This document shows, piece by piece, positions 8,117-15,477 of a stretch of DNA of 64,000 nucleotides. Under the pieces are notes generated by a model, which was not told the DNA's origin, did no database searches, and worked only from the letters and a program-made list of their open reading frames with translations. A program made the translations under genes and the position numbers. Source of the stretch: Bacillus safensis FO-36b (GTDB lineage Bacteria; Bacillota; Bacilli; Bacillales; Bacillaceae). How positions within the stretch are numbered: position 1 is the stretch's first letter; every line of letters begins with the position of its first letter. The stretch is from contig NZ_ASJD01000006.1 in the NCBI RefSeq assembly GCF_000691165.1, positions 1-64,000 of the forward strand. The letters are read 5' to 3'.

Positions 8117-8494
8117 ATGTATTACTTTTCAGCGGAGCAGCAGTTTAATGCTTGGGTTGTCAGTGATTTGGTGAAACAGCTTTTTCAAAAGTGGAATCCT
8201 GAAGAAGCAAATACAAAGCCGCTTACATTGTTTGCCGAACAGCACTTTCACATCTCAATTGATTATCTCTTTTCCATCATTATTAACATTGGAGATATTG
8301 AGTCAATTGAACAAGATCCACAAGACATGTTGTCCTCATACTTGAATATCCTTTTTCCTTTTGTGACGCGCGATATGATGAAAGCCTCCATGCAAAATGC
8401 AAACGAATATTTGTTAAAAGAACGTGATGCGGATGTGTATCAGCTGTTTGGCTGTCTCCCGCCGCTCCTCTCTGTATCTTTTCAGAAAAAGTAG
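8117..8494 (+). CDS. Conserved hypothetical protein, 125 aa
   Basis: I start it at ATG 8117 (MYYFSAEQQF) behind GAGGGAG rather than at the upstream in-frame ATG 8030, whose first 29 residues are hydrophobic and lack a ribosome site. The product is soluble and mostly helical with no transmembrane segment or motif I recognise; notable stretches are PLTLFAEQHFHISIDYL and LNILFPFVTRDMM. It is monocistronic and followed by a terminator. Function unknown. Confidence 0.6.
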   Translation: MYYFSAEQQFNAWVVSDLVKQLFQKWNPEEANTKPLTLFAEQHFHISIDYLFSIIINIGDIESIEQDPQDMLSSYLNILFPFVTRDMMKASMQNANEYLLKERDADVYQLFGCLPPLLSVSFQKK

Positions 8495-8525
8495 TCCCCT
8501 TCGATAAGATGGCGGCTGCTTTTTT
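8488..8525 (+). terminator. Terminator with G-U pairs
   Basis: AAGTAGTC pairs with GGCTGCTT using two G-U pairs, followed by TTTTTT; it overlaps the stop codon of the 125-aa gene. Confidence 0.6.
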
Positions 8526-8552
8526 GTATGTGTTTTGAAAAGACCGTATGTT

Positions 8553-8581
8553 TTGAACGAAAAGAAGCATCATGTTAATGT
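8553..8581 (+). promoter_or_regulatory. Sigma-A promoter of yfmJ
   Basis: TTGAAC (8553-8558), 17-bp spacer, TAATGT (8576-8581), about 35 bp before the start codon. Confidence 0.55.
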
Positions 8582-8615
8582 AAATCTAGGCTGTAAGTGA
8601 AAGGGAGGATTTGAC

Positions 8616-9620
8616 ATGAGTCAACAAAAGCAAATTCAATTAGCTAAACGTCCTAAAGGATTACCTACAAAAGATGTTTTTCATTTTGAAACAGTCGATA
8701 TACCTGTGCCGCAAGATGGGGAGGTCTTGATTCAAACGAAATATGTTTCTGTAGATCCTTATATGAGAGGGCGAATGCAGGATACAAAATCCTATACACC
8801 TCCGTTCAAGCTAAATGAAGTGATTCAGGGCGGTGTTGTCGGAGAAGTCGTTGAGTCGAAATCGCCTCAATTTGAAAAGGGTGATTTTGTCCTTGGATTC
8901 CTTGGATGGCAAGAATACTCCACTGCCAAAGCTGAATCTCTGACTAAAATTGATCCGTCCATTGCGCCATTGTCCTATTATTTAGGGATTTTGGGCATGC
9001 CAGGGCAAACCGCTTACTTCGGCCTGCTTGCGATTGGCCAGCCAAAAGAAGGCGAGACGGTTGTCATCTCTGGAGCAGCAGGTGCTGTTGGTTCTGTTGT
9101 AGGACAAATCGCTAAGATCAAGGGCGCACACGTCGTGGGAATTGCCGGATCTGACGATAAACTCGCTTATTTAAAAGAATTGGGTTTTGATGAAACGATT
9201 AATTATAAAACAACAAATGATTTAGATGATGCCATTGCAAAAGCCTGCCCTAACGGCGTTGATGTGTATTTTGACAATGTAGGCGGCGAGATTTCAGATG
9301 CGGTGATGAATCATTTAAACCGTTTTGCACGCATTCCAGTGTGCGGCGCCATTTCTTCTTATAATATTAGCGCAAGCGAGGACATCGGACCGCGTGTGCA
9401 AACAAAACTCATCAAAACAAGCGCATTGATGCAAGGCTTCATCGTTGCCAACTATTCAGACCGTTTTGAAGAGGCAGCGAAGGATCTCGCACAATGGGTA
9501 AAAGAAGACAAACTCACATATAAAGAAACAATCATAGAAGGCTTTGACAACATTCCTGACGCATTCCTTGGACTATTCAAAGGAGAAAATGTCGGAAAAC
9601 AGCTTGTCAAAATTTCATAA
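8616..9620 (+). CDS. yfmJ: NADP-dependent oxidoreductase, zinc-independent MDR family
   Basis: 334 residues of the leukotriene-B4 dehydrogenase/prostaglandin-reductase branch of medium-chain reductases, which reduces double bonds of enones and aldehydes with NADPH. The substrate-side motif YVSVDPYMRGRM, the mid-domain LGILGMPGQTAYFGL and the nucleotide-binding turn VVISGAAGAVGSVVGQIAK are all present; the zinc-ligand cysteines of alcohol dehydrogenases are absent. The following genes are yfmL and yfmM, as in B. subtilis, which supports the name. Start ATG follows AAGGGAGG. Confidence 0.9.
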   Translation: MSQQKQIQLAKRPKGLPTKDVFHFETVDIPVPQDGEVLIQTKYVSVDPYMRGRMQDTKSYTPPFKLNEVIQGGVVGEVVESKSPQFEKGDFVLGFLGWQEYSTAKAESLTKIDPSIAPLSYYLGILGMPGQTAYFGLLAIGQPKEGETVVISGAAGAVGSVVGQIAKIKGAHVVGIAGSDDKLAYLKELGFDETINYKTTNDLDDAIAKACPNGVDVYFDNVGGEISDAVMNHLNRFARIPVCGAISSYNISASEDIGPRVQTKLIKTSALMQGFIVANYSDRFEEAAKDLAQWVKEDKLTYKETIIEGFDNIPDAFLGLFKGENVGKQLVKIS

Positions 9621-9622
9621 CA

Positions 9623-9655
9623 AAAAAGGACCCTCCATGTGGAAGGGTCCTTTTC
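9623..9655. terminator. Bidirectional terminator between yfmJ and yfmL
   Basis: AAAAGGACCCT / AAGGGTCCTTTT stem with runs of A before and T after, between convergent genes. Confidence 0.9.
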
Positions 9656-10798
9656 TTATGCCTGCTTGGGCGCAAGGTGCAGCTGGCCTTGCTTATACAC
9701 AATTTCTTCAAGCGAAAGATTCAGCTTTTTCGCCATTTTTTTCAGCATTGATTGCTCTTGAGGTGTGACAAGGCTGATGACTGCGCCTTCTTTTCCTGCG
9801 CGCCCGGTTCTGCCTGAACGGTGGATGTAGCCCTCTTCATTTGGCATATCTGCATGAATCACATATGGCAGATCATCAATATCGATTCCTCTTGCTGCAA
9901 TATCTGTTGCAAGGAGGAGCGGGAATTCACGCTGTTCAAATGATTTCAAGATCACAGCACGTTCAGCTTTTTTTGCTTCACTATGAAGGACACCAAGGTC
10001 GACATGATGGTACGCTAATTTCTCTGCATAAATGCTTAAGTTCGTAATGTCACGTACAAAAACGAGCGCCTGCATGTCCTCAAGCCGTGATAGCTTTTGC
10101 AGCAGTTTCACTTTGTCACGCTGATCACATAACAGATAATAGTGACCCACTTTCTGCGCTTCTTCCTCGCTTCTAGCAATTTTCAATACTTCTGGTTCAG
10201 ATGTCATTTCTTTGATCAGCTGAACGGTTTCTTCTTTCAACGTTGCAGAAAAACAAAGGATTTGTCTTTCTTTTAATGTGGACTTAATGATTCCTTGGAT
10301 CGTTTTCATATGCTCTGGCACAAGAAGCTGATCTGCTTCGTCTAATACAATCGTTTTGACTTCATGCATTTTCAGTTTCTTGATTTTGATTAATTCTTGT
10401 ACTCGGCCCGGTGTCGCCACAACGATGTTCGGATGTTTCTTTAGTTTTTCTTGCTGCTTCTTGATGTTCGCTCCACCAATCAAGGAGACCGCTTTGATGT
10501 CTGATCCTTGTTTAAACTCTTGCACGACATCAAAGATTTGCATCACAAGCTCTCTTGAAGGTGCCAAGATTAAGACTTGCGGATGCTTAATATTGACATC
10601 AATTTTATTTAAAAGCGGCAGAACATACGCAAGTGTCTTCCCCGTTCCAGTTGGCGATTCTGCGATCACATCACGCTTCTCCGTAATCCACTCTGCTGTT
10701 TTTTCTTGTATAGCTGTTGGTTTTTCGAAGCCAGCCGCTTGAAAGTTTTCCTGAATAAATGGCTTTGCTTCTTTCAAAAATGCCCAATTTTCCGTCAT
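9656..10798 (-). CDS. yfmL: DEAD-box RNA helicase
   Basis: 380 residues from ATG 10798, which has AAAGGAG at proper distance; the ATG 21 bp upstream lacks one. Helicase motifs run in order: PTAIQEK (Q), SPTGTGKT (I), APSRELVMQ (Ia), TPGR (Ib), VLDEAD (II), SAT (III), LLATDIAARGIDI (V) and HRSGRTGRAG (VI). There is no long C-terminal RNA-binding extension, unlike CshA or DbpA, matching YfmL, a small helicase linked to ribosome assembly and cold growth in B. subtilis. It is convergent with yfmJ and divergent from yfmM. Confidence 0.92.
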   Translation of the reverse strand: MTENWAFLKEAKPFIQENFQAAGFEKPTAIQEKTAEWITEKRDVIAESPTGTGKTLAYVLPLLNKIDVNIKHPQVLILAPSRELVMQIFDVVQEFKQGSDIKAVSLIGGANIKKQQEKLKKHPNIVVATPGRVQELIKIKKLKMHEVKTIVLDEADQLLVPEHMKTIQGIIKSTLKERQILCFSATLKEETVQLIKEMTSEPEVLKIARSEEEAQKVGHYYLLCDQRDKVKLLQKLSRLEDMQALVFVRDITNLSIYAEKLAYHHVDLGVLHSEAKKAERAVILKSFEQREFPLLLATDIAARGIDIDDLPYVIHADMPNEEGYIHRSGRTGRAGKEGAVISLVTPQEQSMLKKMAKKLNLSLEEIVYKQGQLHLAPKQA

Positions 10799-10950
10799 GT
10801 CGATCTCCTTTATCCTCATTCAATCTATCCTTTAGTATCTCAAAATCAGCTTTGAAACGCAATTTTTCTTTTGATGCTTTTATCGAGCCGGACAGTTCGA
10901 TATAATCATGAGAGGCACTAGCCGTTTTGAATCTATTTGAGGTGTAAAAA

Positions 10951-12504
10951 ATGATATTATCTGTTAAAGATTTAAGTCATGGCTTTGGCGACAGAGCCAT
11001 TTTCCACGAAGTGTCCTTCCGTTTATTAAAAGGCGAGCATGTCGGCTTAATCGGCGCCAACGGTGAAGGAAAGTCAACGTTTATGAATATTATTACTGGC
11101 AAGCTGGATCCAGATGCAGGAAAAGTCGAATGGGCGAAAAATGTCCGTGTCGGCTACCTTGATCAGCATACCGTGCTAGAAAAGGGCAGAACGATCCGTG
11201 AAGTCCTTCAGGATGCATTCCATTATTTATTCTCCATGGAAGCTGCGATGAATGACATTTATGGCAAAATGGGTGAAGCCGATCCTGATGAGCTGGAAAA
11301 GCTGTTAGAGGAAGTTGGCGTCATTCAGGACGCACTGACAAACAATGATTTCTATATCATTGATTCCAAGGTCGAGGAAATTGCAAGAGGTCTTGGATTA
11401 ACGGATCTTGGACTGGACCGTGATGTGACGGAGCTCAGCGGCGGTCAGCGTACGAAGGTCCTGCTAGCGAAATTGCTGTTAGAGAAGCCAGAAATTCTCC
11501 TTCTCGATGAGCCGACCAACTATTTGGATGAGCAGCATATTGAGTGGCTGAAGCGTTATTTACAGGAATATGAAAATGCGTTTATCCTCATTTCACATGA
11601 TATTCCGTTTTTAAACAGTGTTATTAACTTGATTTATCATGTTGAAAATCAAGAGCTCACGCGCTATGTTGGTGATTACGACCAATTTAAACAAGTGTAC
11701 GAAGTCAAAAAGCAGCAGCTCGAAGCAGCCTATAAAAGACAGCAGCAGGAAGTGGCTGAACTAAAGGATTTTGTCGCAAGAAACAAAGCACGTGTCAGCA
11801 CAAGAAATATGGCGATGTCCCGTCAAAAGAAATTGGATAAGATGGATATGATTGAACTGGCAGCAGAAAAGCCAAAACCAGAATTTCACTTTAAACCGGC
11901 ACGTACGTCTGGGAAACTGATTTTTGAAACGAAAGATTTGGTCATTGGTTATGATGAACCGCTCTCTCGCCCATTGAATTTGAAAATGGAACGCGGGCAA
12001 AAAATTGCGCTGTACGGTGCTAACGGTATCGGAAAAACGACGCTGCTCCGAAGTCTTCTTGGGGAAATCACACCTATTTCTGGTGAGGTGGAACGTGGAG
12101 AATTCTTGCATATTGGCTACTTTGAGCAAGAAGTAAAAGAGCAAAACAGCAATACTTGTATTGAAGAAGTATGGAGCACCTTCCCTTCTTACACGCAATA
12201 TGAAGTCAGAGCCGCTCTTGCAAAATGCGGATTAACGACAAAACATATTGAAAGCCGTGTGTCTGTATTAAGCGGAGGAGAAAAAGCAAAGGTTCGTCTT
12301 TGCAAGCTGATCAACGAAGAAACCAACTTACTTGTTCTCGATGAGCCGACAAACCATTTAGATGTCGATGCAAAAGAAGAACTAAAACGCGCCTTAAAAG
12401 AATATAAAGGCAGCGTCTTATTGATTTCTCACGAGCCTGAATTTTATCAAGATGTGGCAACTGAAACATGGAATTGCGAATCTTGGACGACAAAAGTATT
12501 ATAA
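10951..12504 (+). CDS. yfmM: ABC-F family ATPase
   Basis: 517 residues, two nucleotide-binding domains and no membrane part. Walker A motifs are GANGEGKST and GANGIGKTT, signatures LSGGQRTKVLLA and LSGGEKAKVRL, and Walker B LLLDEPTNYLD and LVLDEPTNHLD. The basic linker between the domains (about residues 245-300) is the ABC-F interdomain arm that reaches into the ribosomal E site. The family regulates translation or protects ribosomes; the target of YfmM is not established. Start ATG follows GAGGTG; a TATAAT box lies at 10901-10906. Confidence 0.9.
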   Translation: MILSVKDLSHGFGDRAIFHEVSFRLLKGEHVGLIGANGEGKSTFMNIITGKLDPDAGKVEWAKNVRVGYLDQHTVLEKGRTIREVLQDAFHYLFSMEAAMNDIYGKMGEADPDELEKLLEEVGVIQDALTNNDFYIIDSKVEEIARGLGLTDLGLDRDVTELSGGQRTKVLLAKLLLEKPEILLLDEPTNYLDEQHIEWLKRYLQEYENAFILISHDIPFLNSVINLIYHVENQELTRYVGDYDQFKQVYEVKKQQLEAAYKRQQQEVAELKDFVARNKARVSTRNMAMSRQKKLDKMDMIELAAEKPKPEFHFKPARTSGKLIFETKDLVIGYDEPLSRPLNLKMERGQKIALYGANGIGKTTLLRSLLGEITPISGEVERGEFLHIGYFEQEVKEQNSNTCIEEVWSTFPSYTQYEVRAALAKCGLTTKHIESRVSVLSGGEKAKVRLCKLINEETNLLVLDEPTNHLDVDAKEELKRALKEYKGSVLLISHEPEFYQDVATETWNCESWTTKVL

Positions 12505-12513
12505 CGACAAAAA

Positions 12514-12542
12514 AGCCTTATATCTTCAAAAGATATAAGGCT
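12514..12542 (-). terminator. 13-bp hairpin after yfmM
   Basis: Perfect AGCCTTATATCTT / AAGATATAAGGCT stem, 3-nt loop. The T-run is on the minus strand, so it would stop transcripts coming from yfmPO and the repeat; on the plus strand it may only stabilise the yfmM 3' end. Confidence 0.6.
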
Positions 12543-12551
12543 CAGATGATT

Positions 12552-12721
12552 GTGACAAAGGGCTAAAATGATCTTTATTTTAGCCCTTTGTCTTCTTTCA
12601 GCGTGATAGAAAACCTTTGCAGTCTAGGAAGGACGGCTACCTTTGCGGAGCGAATTTGACATTCGTGAGCATCGGCGCACAGGAACTGACACCGAATGCG
12701 AGGGTTTGTCTACACGCTGAA
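12552..12721. repeat. Structured intergenic repeat, copy 1
   Basis: It begins with a perfect 16-bp inverted repeat GACAAAGGGCTAAAAT / ATTTTAGCCCTTTGTC (12554-12569, 12577-12592). It continues with a 125-bp body bounded by TTCAGCGTG (12597-12605) and CACGCTGAA (12713-12721). The blocks AAAACCTTTGCAGTCTAGGA and TTGTCTACACGCTGAA recur in copy 2 at 27657-27792. No ORF of note is inside. It appears to be a non-coding MITE-like or structured-RNA repeat. Confidence 0.75.
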
Positions 12722-12732
12722 CTTTTTTCTAA

Positions 12733-13923
12733 TTAATGACCTGCTTGGATATTCACCAAATGCTTACGTCCAAGGAGCAGAATAATCATGCCTAGAAGAA
12801 CAACACCAGCCCCGACATAGTAAGGTGTACTTGCTGTATAGGATTCAGCGAGAACTCCGGCAATCCAAGGAGCGATCGCGCCCCCAATAAACCGTACAGC
12901 ACTGTAAGAGGATGAAGCAATTGAACGTTCAACCGGTGCTGACCCCATCACAGCTGTCGTGAGCACCGTATTGATCATACCGAGAATTCCCCCAGCAATG
13001 ACAATTCCGCAGATCACGACCACAACATGAGACGTCCATATTCCAATGCCGAATAAAATCACAGCAAACGAAGCAAACAAAACCACCAGCGAGGTCAATG
13101 TCCCAAGTTTACGATGAATGACCGGCGCGGAGAAGACGGAGGTCACAGCCAAAAATAGCCCCCAACCAAAAAAGACATAACCAAGTCCATGCTCATCAAG
13201 ATGGAGCACAAATGGTGAATACGCTAAAAGCACAAAGAAACCAAAATTATATAAGAAAGCGGCAGATGCCATCGTTAAAAGCCCTTTATATTTTAACGCC
13301 CCGACAGCCTCAAATAATTTCACTTTTTTCTCAGGCTTTTGCATAGGTGGAAGCATAAAGGTAATGGCTAAAAGAGCAATAAGCATTAACACGGCAACGC
13401 CAAAGAAAGGCCCGCGCCAAGAAATTGTTCCAAGCTCACCGCCAAGCAGCGGTCCAACCGATATCCCAAGACCTAGTGCTGCCTCGTATAAAATAATGGC
13501 CTTCGCACTTCCTCCAACAGACACACCGACAATGACAGAGAGTGCAGTTGAAATAAATAAAGCATTCCCGATGCCCCATCCGCCTCTAAAGCCAATTAAT
13601 TCATTAATCGTTGAAGAAGTACCTCCTAAAGCAGAAAAAACAATAATAAAAATGAGTCCTACTAATAACGTCCATTTCGCACCAATCCGGCTAGAAATAA
13701 AACCGGTAAAAAACATCACAAAGCCGGTCACAAGTAAGTAGCTTGTAAATAAAAGAGACACCTGGCTTGGAGATGCATGTAATTGTGATGCAATGGCTGG
13801 CAGGATCGGGTCAACGAGTCCTATTCCCATAAACGAAATCACACATGCAAAGGCAACAGCCCAAACGGCTTTTGGCTGCCTAAGCAGACTTGTACGCTGT
13901 TTCAACACTTCTTCTTCCTTCAT
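12733..13923 (-). CDS. yfmO: MFS drug/metal efflux transporter
   Basis: 396 residues, 12 predicted membrane segments of DHA1 type. The TM1 region reads GIGLVDPILPAIASQL, followed by the loop 2-3 pattern GFISSRIGAKWTLLVG (the G-x3-D/R-R-x-G-R/K family motif). The family exports small toxic molecules by proton antiport. It is the second gene of an operon with the MerR regulator yfmP 56 bp upstream, as in B. subtilis. ATG start with AAAGG upstream. Substrate unknown. Confidence 0.88.
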   Translation of the reverse strand: MKEEEVLKQRTSLLRQPKAVWAVAFACVISFMGIGLVDPILPAIASQLHASPSQVSLLFTSYLLVTGFVMFFTGFISSRIGAKWTLLVGLIFIIVFSALGGTSSTINELIGFRGGWGIGNALFISTALSVIVGVSVGGSAKAIILYEAALGLGISVGPLLGGELGTISWRGPFFGVAVLMLIALLAITFMLPPMQKPEKKVKLFEAVGALKYKGLLTMASAAFLYNFGFFVLLAYSPFVLHLDEHGLGYVFFGWGLFLAVTSVFSAPVIHRKLGTLTSLVVLFASFAVILFGIGIWTSHVVVVICGIVIAGGILGMINTVLTTAVMGSAPVERSIASSSYSAVRFIGGAIAPWIAGVLAESYTASTPYYVGAGVVLLGMIILLLGRKHLVNIQAGH

Positions 13924-13979
13924 TCCATCAGAACCTTTCCTTCAAATGTTGACAAAATAAAATAAACACGCAGAGGTGT

Positions 13980-14405
13980 TTATTTTTGTAATTGCTCAAT
14001 TGCATGAGCCGCTCTTTCTTTCATCGCTTCAAGATCCTTTTTAAAGGATTGAATGGTTTCAAGCTTTTTTGAAATCAATTGATGCTGCACAGTCAGCTGC
14101 GCCTCAATATCTAATAGCTTCTCTAATCGTTCCTTCGGATCAAGCGACAGCAAGTAGCCTTCTTTATTCAGCTCTAGCTGCTTTCCGATTTCCATAAACG
14201 ATTGAAGCTCCTGTAAAGAAAAGCCGAGTACCTCTTTTGCCTGCATCACTTTCTCTAGCTCTTCCATGTCGTCCTCTGAGTAAAGTCTGACTCCGCCCTC
14301 TGTCCGCTTTGGTGCTGATAATAAACCAATCTCTTCATAGAAACGAATCGTCCGTTTTGTCAGTCCGCTTCTTTTCGCCACTTGATCAATTTTCATCCAT
14401 TCCAT
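13980..14405 (-). CDS. yfmP: MerR-family transcriptional regulator
   Basis: About 141 residues. The MerR winged-helix head (IDQVAKRSGLTKRTIRFYEEIGLL...RLYSEDD) is followed by a long coiled-coil dimerisation helix. There is no C-terminal ligand domain and few cysteines, as in organic-molecule rather than metal sensors. I prefer ATG 14405, 8 nt after GGAGG, over GTG 14408. It precedes and presumably controls the efflux gene yfmO. A MerR-type palindrome lies at its own promoter, indicating autoregulation. Confidence 0.87.
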   Translation of the reverse strand: MEWMKIDQVAKRSGLTKRTIRFYEEIGLLSAPKRTEGGVRLYSEDDMEELEKVMQAKEVLGFSLQELQSFMEIGKQLELNKEGYLLSLDPKERLEKLLDIEAQLTVQHQLISKKLETIQSFKKDLEAMKERAAHAIEQLQK

Positions 14406-14438
14406 CACCAGTGCCTCCTGCTCATCAATTCATGTTTT

Positions 14439-14475
14439 ATTATACACCTTTATAACCTTAACGTAAACGTCAAAG
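14439..14475 (-). promoter_or_regulatory. yfmP promoter with MerR-type operator
   Basis: Operator CTTTGACGT-TT-ACGTTAAGG on the minus strand (14475-14456) is a near-perfect palindrome of the BmrR/Mta type. It overlaps TTTACG (-35, 14467-14462), and 17 bp further is TATAAT (14444-14439). The overlap of operator and -35 fits MerR-type control. Confidence 0.6.
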
Positions 14476-14513
14476 TTTTAACCCTTGATTTCCTTCGTGT
14501 TTTATCGCAAAAT

Positions 14514-14534
14514 AAATAGGAATAATTACGATTT
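14514..14534 (+). promoter_or_regulatory. Zur box of folE2
   Basis: The 21 bases at 14514-14534 match the Bacillus Zur operator AAATCGTAAT-N-ATTACGATTT at all but two positions; the right half ATTACGATTT is exact. It sits just upstream of the folE2 ribosome site, so Zur would block transcription when zinc is sufficient. Confidence 0.75.
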
Positions 14535-14548
14535 AAAGGAGGTACTAT

Positions 14549-15445
14549 ATGCGCTCATTTCCATCTAAAGAAGAACGGCATCAGCTATTCGGATCTGTAC
14601 CGCCAAGTCTTGGCACAAAGCCTTGGCAAAAAGAGGACATGACGGACATTCAAAAAACAGAGCAAAACTATTATTTTCATCTTGAACAAGTCGGGATCTG
14701 CCGCATGTCCTATCCGGTGCATATCGTATCTAAAACAGCACCACATCGCCAGACAACTACAGCTGAATTTACACTGAGTACTTCCCTGCCAGCTCATCAA
14801 AAAGGCATTCATATGAGCCGGCTCACTGAACAGCTGCACTCGTTTTATGAGAGCAGCAAGCCGCTTAATGTGAATGCCCTAAAAGAATGGACGGCAGCGC
14901 TCGCCCGGAAAATGGATCAGCCCTCTGCTTCCATTCAAGTTGCCTTTCCATGGTACATGGAAAAACAGAGCCCAGTCACCGGTCAGTCAGGCTTGATGCA
15001 TGCGACTGTCCAATATGACGTCCATTTTCATGAAAAGGACGGATGGACCTGTCACGTTGGCTGCGATGCACAGGTCACGACATTATGTCCTTGTTCCAAA
15101 GAAATCAGTGAATATGGTGCACATAATCAGCGCGGATCTGTTTCCATTCAAGTAGGGTTATTTGAACAAGCATCGCATCCTGACGATATCAAGGCCGCTC
15201 TTTTACATATCATCGAGTCCAATGCGAGCGCACCGCTTTATCCCGTGCTCAAAAGACCTGATGAAAAGAAAGTGACGGAAGAGGCTTATGAAAATCCGCG
15301 CTTTGTAGAAGATATCACAAGATTAATTGCCATCGAATTATATGAGCAGCCATGGATTAAAAGCTTTCAAGTCGAGTGTCGTAATGAGGAATCCATTCAT
15401 CAGCATGATGCGTATGCCAAATGCTCCTATCAAAAAAACCTGTAG
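14549..15445 (+). CDS. folE2: GTP cyclohydrolase IB (zinc-independent), FolE2
   Basis: 298 residues, the family length. Characteristic regions are the early GTKPWQKEDM..., a central FPWYMEKQSPVTG, and the active-site segment TTLCPCSKEISEYGAHNQRG with its conserved cysteine and glutamate. It converts GTP to dihydroneopterin triphosphate for folate synthesis using metals other than zinc, so it can replace the zinc enzyme FolE in zinc starvation. The Zur box upstream fits that role. B. subtilis calls it YciA; here it has moved next to yfmP. Confidence 0.93.
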   Translation: MRSFPSKEERHQLFGSVPPSLGTKPWQKEDMTDIQKTEQNYYFHLEQVGICRMSYPVHIVSKTAPHRQTTTAEFTLSTSLPAHQKGIHMSRLTEQLHSFYESSKPLNVNALKEWTAALARKMDQPSASIQVAFPWYMEKQSPVTGQSGLMHATVQYDVHFHEKDGWTCHVGCDAQVTTLCPCSKEISEYGAHNQRGSVSIQVGLFEQASHPDDIKAALLHIIESNASAPLYPVLKRPDEKKVTEEAYENPRFVEDITRLIAIELYEQPWIKSFQVECRNEESIHQHDAYAKCSYQKNL

Positions 15446-15466
15446 AGCGATTCTACAGGTTTTTTA
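15437..15466. terminator. Bidirectional terminator folE2/yfmR
   Basis: CCTGTAGA / TCTACAGG stem with A-run before and T-run after, between convergent genes; includes the folE2 stop codon. Confidence 0.85.
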
Positions 15467-15477
15467 TTTCCACATCT

